A stretch of 64,000 nt of DNA from Geofilum rhodophaeum (lineage in GTDB: Bacteria; Bacteroidota; Bacteroidia; Bacteroidales; Marinilabiliaceae): NCBI RefSeq assembly GCF_002210225.1, contig NZ_MWUJ01000014.1:41076-105075 (forward strand), written 5' to 3'. Below, one piece after another: positions 9,350-17,068 of this stretch. The notes below the pieces were generated by a model. It did not search any database, was not told the origin of the DNA, and was given only the letters and a program-made list of their open reading frames with translations. Numbering within the stretch: the stretch's first letter is position 1; each line of letters begins with the position of its first letter. The position numbers and the translations under genes were made by a program.

Positions 9350-10381
9350 ATGAAAACTACAACAGCAAATAAGCGATCCGTACGCCATAGTTTAACGGGT
9401 CGTCTCCTTCGATCTGTCCTACTCGCCTTGCTGCTTGTTGCCGCCTCCTGCGCCAACAACGAGAAAGACATTCCGGCACCGGGGGCCCACATTAAAATGC
9501 CGGACAACGGTTTTGAGTTAGAGGTGGGCGACACCCTGCGCTTATCCCCGCGCGTTAGTTACGAAGTAGATGCCAGTTACCAGTGGCTGCTCAATAACGA
9601 GTTGTTGTCCACCGAAAAAGAACTGCTGCACCAGTCCCGGGAATTGGGACAGCTCGACTACCGCTTTGTAGTAAGCACCCCCTACGGGAGCGATACCCTA
9701 GTGATTCCTGTCAGCACCATCATTTGGGTAAATTTTCAGGAATTTGCGCTCAACAGCGACAGTCTTTGGTTGCAAATGCCGGAAAACCCTTCCAATGGTT
9801 TCAGCACCAAGAACCTCTTCTTTCCAAGCTACGGCAACCAGGAAGAAGACTGGACCGGTTTTGCACTCAGCAATCTTTCGGGACAAAGTTTCAGCACGCT
9901 CCCCTCTCCCTTTTCGGCCCATGCCCCCAAAAAAAGCGATGAAGTTTTCATGCTTATGCACCAGGACGACGAAGCCAGTGGCCGCAATTTTTATTTCCCT
10001 GACGGCAGGGAACACCAATTTCACAGCATCAGTCTGACCAACTCCGCCCTGACCTACCAATACATGCGCACGGGTCTGGAAAATTTCCCTCGCTTCGGCG
10101 ATGAGAGTCAGACCGACCCCCTCGACTGGTTTTTAGTGACCATCGAAGGCTACGACAACCTGGGCAATAAAACTGGCGAAATCCCCTTTTACCTGGCCGA
10201 TTTCCGTTTTGAGAACCGGCGCCGCAATTACCTTATTGAAGAATGGACGGTGGTTGACCTGCGTTCACTGGGAGCCGTTAATGAAATCAGACTGCGTCTG
10301 AGTTCTTCCAGAGACGAGCCTACGTCGGGCGCACGGCTACCATTCTACCTTTGCATCGACAACCTGAAAATAACCGGATAG
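9350..10381 (+). CDS. DUF4465 lipoprotein with PKD-like domain
   Basis: 343 residues. A lipoprotein signal ends in LLVAASC (Cys near residue 35). Residues ~50-125 form an Ig/PKD-like beta sandwich (LEVGDTLRLSPRVSYEVDASYQWLLN). The remainder matches DUF4465: FPSYGNQEEDWTGFALSN, a central segment around YFPDGREHQFHSISLTNSALTYQYM, and the characteristic end VVDLRSLGAVNEIRLRLSSS plus PFYLCIDNLKI. DUF4465 lipoproteins are surface proteins of Bacteroidota, and some occur beside cobalamin-type TonB receptors, so a partner role for the receptor at 2783-4831 is conceivable but not shown. It is the last gene of the run and is convergent with the protease gene (23-base gap). Confidence 0.75.
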   Translation: MKTTTANKRSVRHSLTGRLLRSVLLALLLVAASCANNEKDIPAPGAHIKMPDNGFELEVGDTLRLSPRVSYEVDASYQWLLNNELLSTEKELLHQSRELGQLDYRFVVSTPYGSDTLVIPVSTIIWVNFQEFALNSDSLWLQMPENPSNGFSTKNLFFPSYGNQEEDWTGFALSNLSGQSFSTLPSPFSAHAPKKSDEVFMLMHQDDEASGRNFYFPDGREHQFHSISLTNSALTYQYMRTGLENFPRFGDESQTDPLDWFLVTIEGYDNLGNKTGEIPFYLADFRFENRRRNYLIEEWTVVDLRSLGAVNEIRLRLSSSRDEPTSGARLPFYLCIDNLKITG

Positions 10382-10404
10382 ACCGCTTTTGGGGCTGGGG
10401 GGGA

Positions 10405-12639
10405 CTATTGTACCACCAGTTTTTCAACAAAGCGACGTTCGCCCATATTTAGGTGAAGGAGGTAAATCCCGGGAGCCAAAGTGCCGGTGGTCAAGGTGCC
10501 TCTGCCATTGTAGATCAGTACCTGCTGCTGTTGTACCCGCTGGCCCGACAGGGTATAAATGGAAACCCGGGCATGCCCGTTAATTTCGGGCAATAAAAGC
10601 GTTAAAGTATTTCCACGTAAAGGATTGGGAACCACGCGAGCAGCGCCTGCTGCCGGCGGTGCAACCAGCGTGTCGAGCAACTCCACCTCCGACAACAACA
10701 CATCCACCCAAAAAGAGGCGGGTCCCACATCGGGATATCGCTCATCAAAAGCCAACCACTGGCCGTCTCCTCCTCGCAACCAGGCGGTATTCACTCGCTC
10801 CAGGGAGTAGGGCGACTGATACAAGGCAAAGCTGTCGATGCCGGCAGGGTAGTTCAGCTCCATGCCCACCCAAATTTGGCCACTCACTTCAAGCGGAGCA
10901 GCTAAAGATACCAGGTATTCGCGACCATCGGGCAATTGAGAAAGACGCAGGTTGTTGGCCGACCAGATCAGGTCTTCGGGCGCATCCACACCTTGCCAGA
11001 TCTTCAGATTCAATTGCTGGGTACTGGCTTCGGGCACCGGCAAGGGCGATCGGGCCGGAACCACATAAAAACCATGCAGTTTGGCTTTGGCAAAGGTGCC
11101 GTACATCTCTGCAAAGGCCACATCGCGCGCAGCGTTATGTCCCGAATAAGGTCCACCACCAGTTGGCGGTGCCCACCAGCCGGCTGTTTCATCAATATGC
11201 TGGTTGGACCAGCGCTCCACCGGTTCAGAATAAAACCAGGTCCCCTCGAGGGACTGGGAATGGGTACCCTCCGGATCGAGCCAGGCCGCCAATTGGGCCT
11301 CGGCATCAGCGATATAATCCCAGGCTACGCCCAAACGGCCAAAATAATCGTTAACCGGATCGCTACAGGTGGCCCAACCACCCGACAAGTAGCCGATAAG
11401 TTTCCCCTCAGCATCAAAAAGTCCCCCGCCCGAAGAGCCGCCCTGCGTAGTTCCTTCCTCCCAACGCGCCACCTGCCAGTGTCCCTGCGGAGCAAAATAC
11501 TGGAAAGTTGTGGCCACAGGGGCGCTTGCCGAACGGGACACGGATTTCACATCTCCTTCGGGATGATGAATGGAGCGCACAGGTGCCTGGGGCGACTGCG
11601 TGCGGGTCCACCCCGCCCAATAGGGACGATAGGCCGCCGGAGGCAGTTCAGACATCTCAAGAAGTGCCATATCCAATTCGCTTTTGAAGGCGCGTCGCGA
11701 TGAGCCCGAAACCGTTTGAACAAAACTGCCCTCGATGGCGGCATTGCAGTTGGGCACCTGGTAATTAAAAGTAAAAACTACCGTGTTGTGCGAATCCTCC
11801 CCGGGCAAACAATGGGCTGCCGTCAACACATACGGCGTGCCGTCGTTACGACTGTTGTTCATAAGGGTTCCTGAACACAACTCGGTCCCGTCAATTATCA
11901 AGCGACAAACAGCCTGTCCGGCTGCCTGAATAAGTGGATCTTCCTCGCAGGAAACATCGGCATGGCAGGTGCCACGGCGACCAAAGCGACTGTTTTTCAA
12001 AGCCAGGAGGGAGCTCACATTCAGATAATCGTGATTGACTGCAGCTATCAGCAGGTCCGACTGCCGCTTAGACGAAGCTGCCACCACCAACTCTACAATT
12101 ATTTCATCCCCGGGAATGGGCGCAGTGGCCAAAACACCGGAAGCCTGATTATTTTTTTGCGTAAAGGCACCCAACACCACCTCTTGCGATGGATTATACA
12201 AATAAAGACTGTCGCTCTCAGCGAGGGAAAAACGATCAAAAATCAGGTTAAGCGAATAGGCACCGGGCGACTGTAAAGCCAGTCGCCATACCCGGGTCCC
12301 GTCCTTTCGTTGCTGCCAAATGCCTGAGTTTTGGGGATTGTAATTTACAAAAAAGGGATGGGCGAAACGTAAGGGTTGTCCCTTACCGGCCTGTACCGCC
12401 GCGCGGTCGGCCGCCACCGATTGGGGCAAAGCCGGCATACGCTCAACCGGCACGCCGGCCTCATAGGCCTTAGTGGCAGGAAGCGAAAAAGGCTGCCCGC
12501 CATGCCCAACCTGGGCTTGCAAAGCAAGGGGACTGCCCCAACTTATTACAGTTAGGCCAACCACCAGCACCAGCAGCCTGATCTGCTGCAATAAACAAAA
12601 CAAAAAACGAAACAGCATCTGGTCTTTATATTTTTTCAT
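10405..12639 (-). CDS. Secreted trypsin-like serine protease with T9SS sorting domain
   Basis: 744 residues. Signal peptide of about 43 residues ending LALQAQ. The peptidase domain (about 235-440) begins after DVSCEEDPLIQAAGQAVCRL and carries the chymotrypsin-fold triad: His in VLTAAHCLP (~270), Asp in ELDMALLEM (~325) and Ser in TQGGSSGGGLFD (~400). The arrangement is close to lysyl endopeptidase/Achromobacter protease I relatives, but P1 specificity cannot be read securely. A jelly-roll-like region follows (~490-660). The last ~75 residues (VVPNPLRGNTLTL ... GIYLLHLNMGERRFVEKLVVQ) are a type A T9SS sorting domain, so the protein is sent across the outer membrane by the type IX system, which strongly supports Bacteroidota. 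Confidence 0.92.
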   Translation of the reverse strand: MKKYKDQMLFRFLFCLLQQIRLLVLVVGLTVISWGSPLALQAQVGHGGQPFSLPATKAYEAGVPVERMPALPQSVAADRAAVQAGKGQPLRFAHPFFVNYNPQNSGIWQQRKDGTRVWRLALQSPGAYSLNLIFDRFSLAESDSLYLYNPSQEVVLGAFTQKNNQASGVLATAPIPGDEIIVELVVAASSKRQSDLLIAAVNHDYLNVSSLLALKNSRFGRRGTCHADVSCEEDPLIQAAGQAVCRLIIDGTELCSGTLMNNSRNDGTPYVLTAAHCLPGEDSHNTVVFTFNYQVPNCNAAIEGSFVQTVSGSSRRAFKSELDMALLEMSELPPAAYRPYWAGWTRTQSPQAPVRSIHHPEGDVKSVSRSASAPVATTFQYFAPQGHWQVARWEEGTTQGGSSGGGLFDAEGKLIGYLSGGWATCSDPVNDYFGRLGVAWDYIADAEAQLAAWLDPEGTHSQSLEGTWFYSEPVERWSNQHIDETAGWWAPPTGGGPYSGHNAARDVAFAEMYGTFAKAKLHGFYVVPARSPLPVPEASTQQLNLKIWQGVDAPEDLIWSANNLRLSQLPDGREYLVSLAAPLEVSGQIWVGMELNYPAGIDSFALYQSPYSLERVNTAWLRGGDGQWLAFDERYPDVGPASFWVDVLLSEVELLDTLVAPPAAGAARVVPNPLRGNTLTLLLPEINGHARVSIYTLSGQRVQQQQVLIYNGRGTLTTGTLAPGIYLLHLNMGERRFVEKLVVQ

Positions 12640-12989
12640 TTAATACCCAAAAATCAACAAAAAGTTGCAGCAGTCCCCCCACCACACACCAAACAAAGTA
12701 AAACATATTCTTCTTTAGTCCTTAATAACAAGCCCTAAACTTTTGCCCTCAGTACCAACATCAGACCCCTGCAGTTAGAATTATTCTAAATAAACCCAGG
12801 CAGGAGGGCCGAATAAAGACCCATATTATTCACATAATCAATCATTTTACCCACAACCATCAGGTTTTCAAATGAAAATCCTACCCTTTCAATGTGGACA
12901 ATAGGGTCTTTTTATATTGTTTTAATATTAACTTTGCATCACACAAATTAAGGTTATACATAACCATCACAAACCAAAACTGAATACGT
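12640..12989. promoter_or_regulatory. Divergent regulatory gap upstream of norB
   Basis: 350 A/T-rich bases between the protease and norB starts, with no credible ORF. For norB, TAACTTTG at 12929-12936 is an exact -7 box (leader about 50 bases), but a -33 TTTG is missing. An inverted repeat TTTTCA-AA-TGAAAA lies at 12865-12878, about 60 bases upstream of the -7 box, where an activator would be expected to bind. It does not match FNR/NnrR (TTGAT-N4-ATCAA), so the regulator is unknown. No hairpin repeats of the kind seen further right are present. Confidence 0.4.
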
Positions 12990-15233
12990 ATGAAGACAAG
13001 AAAGCTGTGGTTGGGCTTCATAGCCGTAATGACCATCTCCTTTGCTGTACTCCTCTACTACGGCAGGGAAATTTACCGGGAGGCACCCCCCATTCCGGAT
13101 AAAGTAGTCGCCAGCGACGGAGCTGTGCTGTTCTCCGCGCAGGACATAAAAGACGGACAGAATGTCTGGCAATCGACCGGCGGCCAGCAGTTGGGGTCCA
13201 TTTGGGGACACGGAGCCTATCAGGCGCCGGACTGGACGGCCGACTGGTTGCACCGCGAGGCGGAATTTATGATTAACCGCCTGGCCAGAGAGGCTTACGG
13301 CAAGGACTATGGGGTCTTGGCGGAAGACGAAAAGGCTGCGGTTCAGGTACGTTTGCAACAGGATATGCGGACCAACACCTACGATCCGGAAACCGGTCTG
13401 CTTACCATCTCCGACTTACGTGCCGAAGCTTTTGCCCACAACAGTGCCCATTACGGGGGACTGTTTACCAACGATCCGGAACTGGCCCACCTGCGTGAGG
13501 CCTACGCCCTGCCTCAGGATGCCCTCAAGGATCCGGAGCGGGTACGCCTGATGAATGCCTTTTTCTTTTGGGCGTCATGGGCCTGTATTACCGAGCGACC
13601 GGGACAGGACATCAGCTATACCAACAACTGGCCGGCCGATGAACTGATTGGCAACAAGCCAACCGGAGCCATGATTTTGTGGACCGGCTTCAGCGTGATT
13701 ATTCTGCTGGCCGGTATAGGCCTGATGGTTTGGTACTATGCCTCCAAACGCGAAGAGGAAGAACTTAAGGCTCCGGACAAGTCTCCGGTGGCCGATGCCA
13801 AACAAACGCCCTCTCAAAAGGCTACACTCAAATACTTTTGGGTGGTGACGCTGCTGATGTTGGTGCAAATTGTGATGGGCATAGTAACTGCGCACTACGG
13901 CGTAGAAGGGCACGCCTTTTACGGCATACCGCTGGCCGACTGGTTGCCCTATTCCATTTCGCGGACCTGGCACGTGCAACTGGCTATTTTCTGGATCGCA
14001 ACCTCCTGGCTGGCCACCGGCTTGTACTACGCCCCCTTCATTTCGGGTTACGAACCCAGGTTTCAAAAGCTGGGCGTAGATGTCCTCTTTGGCGCTCTGC
14101 TGGTTATTGTAGTGGGCTCGCTGGCGGGACAGTGGTTTGGCGTAATGCAAAAACTGGGCCTGACCGCCAATTTTTGGTTCGGACACCAGGGCTACGAGTA
14201 TGTGGATTTGGGTCGCTTTTGGCAGAGTTTCCTGCTGGCCGGTCTCTTTATCTGGCTCTTCTTGATGGCCCGTGCGGTTATTCCTGCCCTTAAAAAGCAT
14301 CCGCAAAGCCGCAACCTGCTCATCCTGTTTTTAATTGCCTGTGTGGCCATTGCCTCTTTTTATGCGGCGGGACTGATGTGGGATCAGCAGACCAACCTGG
14401 CCATTGCCGAGTACTGGCGCTGGTGGGTGGTGCACCTGTGGGTAGAAGGCTTCTTTGAGGTTTTTGCCGTCACCATTATGGCCTTCCTTTTTGTACGTAT
14501 GAACCTGATTCAGGTGAATACGGCCACCGTTGCGGTACTCTTTACCACCATCATCTTTTTAACCGGGGGTATTTTGGGCACCTTCCATCACCTCTACTTT
14601 ACGGGAACGCCTACGGCGGTTATGGCGATAGGCGCCTCCTTCAGCGCGCTGGAAGTAGTGCCCCTGGTATTGGTGGGTTATGAGGCCTACGACAACCTGA
14701 AAATGTACCGCAGTGCCGAATGGGTGAAGGCTTACAAATGGCCCATCTACAGTTTTATAGCCGTGGCCTTCTGGAACCTGGTGGGTGCCGGCATCTTTGG
14801 CTTCCTCATTAATCCACCCATTGCCCTTTACTATATGCAGGGCCTCAACACCACCCCGGTTCACGGGCACACCGCCCTCTTTGGCGTGTACGGCATGTTG
14901 GGGATCGGACTCATGCTCTTTGTCTTGAGAGATATGAATCCGACGGTAGTCTGGAAGGACAAGTTTGTGAAGTGGGCCTTCTGGCTCATCAACATTGGTC
15001 TGATGGCCATGGTCCTCATCAGCGTTCTTCCCATTGGTCTGGCCCAAACCGTTGCCAGCGTTCAGGAAGGCTTGTGGTACGCCCGTTCTGCAGAGTTTCT
15101 GAATCAGGACTACATGATGACCCTCAAGTGGCTGCGCTCCATCGGCGATACGATGTTTGCCCTTGGGGTTCTGGCGCTGGCCTGGTTCATTTTTGGCCTA
15201 AAGGGTGGCTGGAGCATTGAAAAGAAACACTAG
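12990..15233 (+). CDS. norB: Quinol-dependent nitric oxide reductase (qNOR)
   Basis: 747 residues, the single-subunit quinol type. It reduces two NO to N2O at a haem b3/non-haem iron site in the cytoplasmic membrane. One N-terminal membrane segment (WLGFIAVMTISFAVLLYY) is followed by a hydrophilic periplasmic domain to ~residue 220 (VWQSTGGQQLGSIWGHGAYQAPDWTADW is the recognisable qNOR start, read in parts). Twelve or more helices of the haem-copper oxidase fold then carry the ligand histidines in SRTWHVQLAIFW, WWVVHLWVEGFFE, GTFHHLYFTGTP and HGHTALFGVYG. No norC is present, as expected for qNOR, and there are no other denitrification genes nearby, so detoxification of NO or the last step of partial denitrification is likely. 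Confidence 0.96.
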   Translation: MKTRKLWLGFIAVMTISFAVLLYYGREIYREAPPIPDKVVASDGAVLFSAQDIKDGQNVWQSTGGQQLGSIWGHGAYQAPDWTADWLHREAEFMINRLAREAYGKDYGVLAEDEKAAVQVRLQQDMRTNTYDPETGLLTISDLRAEAFAHNSAHYGGLFTNDPELAHLREAYALPQDALKDPERVRLMNAFFFWASWACITERPGQDISYTNNWPADELIGNKPTGAMILWTGFSVIILLAGIGLMVWYYASKREEEELKAPDKSPVADAKQTPSQKATLKYFWVVTLLMLVQIVMGIVTAHYGVEGHAFYGIPLADWLPYSISRTWHVQLAIFWIATSWLATGLYYAPFISGYEPRFQKLGVDVLFGALLVIVVGSLAGQWFGVMQKLGLTANFWFGHQGYEYVDLGRFWQSFLLAGLFIWLFLMARAVIPALKKHPQSRNLLILFLIACVAIASFYAAGLMWDQQTNLAIAEYWRWWVVHLWVEGFFEVFAVTIMAFLFVRMNLIQVNTATVAVLFTTIIFLTGGILGTFHHLYFTGTPTAVMAIGASFSALEVVPLVLVGYEAYDNLKMYRSAEWVKAYKWPIYSFIAVAFWNLVGAGIFGFLINPPIALYYMQGLNTTPVHGHTALFGVYGMLGIGLMLFVLRDMNPTVVWKDKFVKWAFWLINIGLMAMVLISVLPIGLAQTVASVQEGLWYARSAEFLNQDYMMTLKWLRSIGDTMFALGVLALAWFIFGLKGGWSIEKKH

Positions 15234-15324
15234 GCGAAACGCTTTGTGCATGCCGACTGGTCAACACGCAACTTTGTAGCGAAAGCCTTTTAAACGTGCT
15301 GTAAGCGACCACTGACAGCGCTAG

Positions 15325-15340
15325 AATTGAAGCTTCAATT
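15325..15340. promoter_or_regulatory. Perfect 16-bp palindrome downstream of norB
   Basis: AATTGAAG followed directly by CTTCAATT. It lies between the norB stop and the terminator hairpin. A perfect palindrome without a loop suits a dimeric DNA-binding protein better than an RNA hairpin, and it sits about 60 bases upstream of the next -7 box. The binder is unknown. Confidence 0.3.
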
Positions 15341-15356
15341 TTATGCTGTACAACAC

Positions 15357-15400
15357 AAATCCCGATAAAAGACTACAAAGTCTTTTATCGGGATTTTATT
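15357..15400. terminator. Strong bidirectional Rho-independent terminator after norB
   Basis: Perfect 18-base arms AAATCCCGATAAAAGACT (15357-15374) and its complement (15379-15396) around loop ACAA, ending in TTTATT. The A-run on the left arm would also serve the other strand. Confidence 0.85.
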
Positions 15401-15407
15401 ATCTTTG
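15400..15407 (+). promoter_or_regulatory. -7 promoter box for the PepSY gene
   Basis: TATCTTTG is an exact TAnnTTTG match placed directly after the terminator. It gives a leader of about 95 bases before the ATG at 15508. No -33 TTTG at the right distance; that region is the terminator stem. Confidence 0.45.
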
Positions 15408-15507
15408 CACTCGCTTGTGGGACTTCGGCAAACGGGAAAACGGATGCGAATCGTGGAATGGGTTCGTTTTCGGATCCACAGAACAGCTGCAAGCAAATCA
15501 AATCACC

Positions 15508-17043
15508 ATGAAAAAGAACTGGCTCCTTTACTATAAACTGCACCGCTGGCCGGGACTCATCCTGTCCTTTTTCCTTTTATACTTTGGCATTACCGGCATT
15601 TTTCTGAATCACCGGGAGACTTTCAGCGGGGTGGATGTGCGCAGGCAGGCACTGCCCAAAGCCTATCACTACGACAATTGGAACAATGCCGCAATAAAGG
15701 GGCAGTTGAACCTGGGTGGCGACAGTCTCCTGCTTTATGGCAGCATAGGCATCTGGCTGAGCGATACTGCCTTTTCACGCTACGAAGATTTTAACAGGGG
15801 ACTGCCCCAGGGCTCGGATCCGCGAAGGGTTTTTGATATGCATCGCTGTGACCGGGGGCACCTATATGCCGCGACCCTCTTTGGTTTATATGCCTACGAC
15901 CGTGAGCAGCAGAGGTGGCTGCCGTTTGACCTGGAGGTGGACATCAAGCGATTTGTGGGCATTGAAACGGTGGGCGATACGCTTTACGCCATTAACCGCT
16001 CCCACCTGTTTAGGGGACTGTCGGCGGGACCGGCAACGCAGTTCAGGAAAATGGAGCTGCAGGCAACGCCCGACTACCAACAAAGAGTCAGTCTGATGAA
16101 AACCATTTGGCAAATCCACTCGGGCGAAGTTTTTGGTCTGCCCGGCCAGCTGTTTGTGGACGCCCTGGGACTGGTCACCATCTTTCTCTCTCTCACAGGC
16201 ATCGTTTGGTTTTTCTTCCCCGATTGGATCAAGCGACGCAGACGGGCCGGGAAACCGCGACGCAAACTCATCAAAATCAATACCTGGTCGCTGCGCTGGC
16301 ACAATAAGATGGGCGCATGGACCTTTGTGCTGCTGGCAGTGCTGTATTTTACCGGAATATTTTTGCGTCCGCCCTTTCTCATAGCCATTGCCCGCTCGGA
16401 AGTACCGCCCCTGCCCTACACCCATCTCGATCAGCCCAATCCGTGGTACGACAAGTTGCGCGACCTGCTCTACGATGCGGAACGCGACCGCATGCTGGTC
16501 TCCACCCTCGACGGCATGTTTTGGCTCGACCGCCAAAGCAAGGCACTGCACAAGTACGAGAATCAGCCTCCGATAAGTGTAATGGGCATCAATGTCTTTG
16601 AGACCTACGAAGGCGGGGCCTACCTCATTGGCTCCTTCAGTGGTCTGTTTCTATGGCATCCCGCCCACCCTGAAATATGGAACTTTGCCCAGGGCAAGGT
16701 GCATGTGGACCAAAGCGGGGGGCGACCGGTGGGGGATTATAAGGTAACGGGGGCTTTGCGTGATGCAGCAGGCAATCGCTACATGGTGGATTACGACCAG
16801 GGGGTGCTTCCGCTGTGGCATGAAGCGCGTTTTCCGGCTATGCCGGAAAACATCCTCGAAAGCTCGGGGATATCGCTGTGGAATGTTTCGCTCGAAATCC
16901 ACACCGGGCGCTTTTTCTCCTTTCTGTTGAGCGATTTTTACATTCTGATTGTCCCGCTTGCGGGACTGGCAGGAGTGATGGTGGTCATCAGCGGCTACAT
17001 CCTCTACCGGCGAAAGTACCGGCGACGTTCTGCTAAAAAATAA
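15508..17043 (+). CDS. PepSY-associated membrane protein
   Basis: 511 residues from the ATG at 15508; the earlier in-frame codon at 15343 lies upstream of the terminator hairpin and cannot be used. The topology is that of PepSY_TM proteins: a first helix preceded by LHRWPGL (WLLYYKLHRWPGLILSFFLL in part), a large periplasmic part with beta-propeller-like content (residues ~60-190), a helix pair region (DALGLVTIFLSLTGIVWFFF; MGAWTFVLLAVLYFTGIFL), a second periplasmic part, and a final helix (VPLAGLAGVMVVISGYILY). Conserved histidines close to the membrane (KLHRWPG, QIHSGEVFG, LRWHNKMG, EIHTGRFF) resemble haem ligands of FoxB/PiuB-type ferric-siderophore reductases. Its partner is the regulator gene 26 bases downstream, probably in the same operon. 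Confidence 0.8.
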   Translation: MKKNWLLYYKLHRWPGLILSFFLLYFGITGIFLNHRETFSGVDVRRQALPKAYHYDNWNNAAIKGQLNLGGDSLLLYGSIGIWLSDTAFSRYEDFNRGLPQGSDPRRVFDMHRCDRGHLYAATLFGLYAYDREQQRWLPFDLEVDIKRFVGIETVGDTLYAINRSHLFRGLSAGPATQFRKMELQATPDYQQRVSLMKTIWQIHSGEVFGLPGQLFVDALGLVTIFLSLTGIVWFFFPDWIKRRRRAGKPRRKLIKINTWSLRWHNKMGAWTFVLLAVLYFTGIFLRPPFLIAIARSEVPPLPYTHLDQPNPWYDKLRDLLYDAERDRMLVSTLDGMFWLDRQSKALHKYENQPPISVMGINVFETYEGGAYLIGSFSGLFLWHPAHPEIWNFAQGKVHVDQSGGRPVGDYKVTGALRDAAGNRYMVDYDQGVLPLWHEARFPAMPENILESSGISLWNVSLEIHTGRFFSFLLSDFYILIVPLAGLAGVMVVISGYILYRRKYRRRSAKK

Positions 17044-17068
17044 CTATTTTAGGCAAAAAATTGCCGAA

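Noticed and set aside
15343..15507. 165-base upstream extension of the PepSY gene
   Set aside because: It starts upstream of the terminator hairpin and of the promoter box, and the added peptide has no family similarity.
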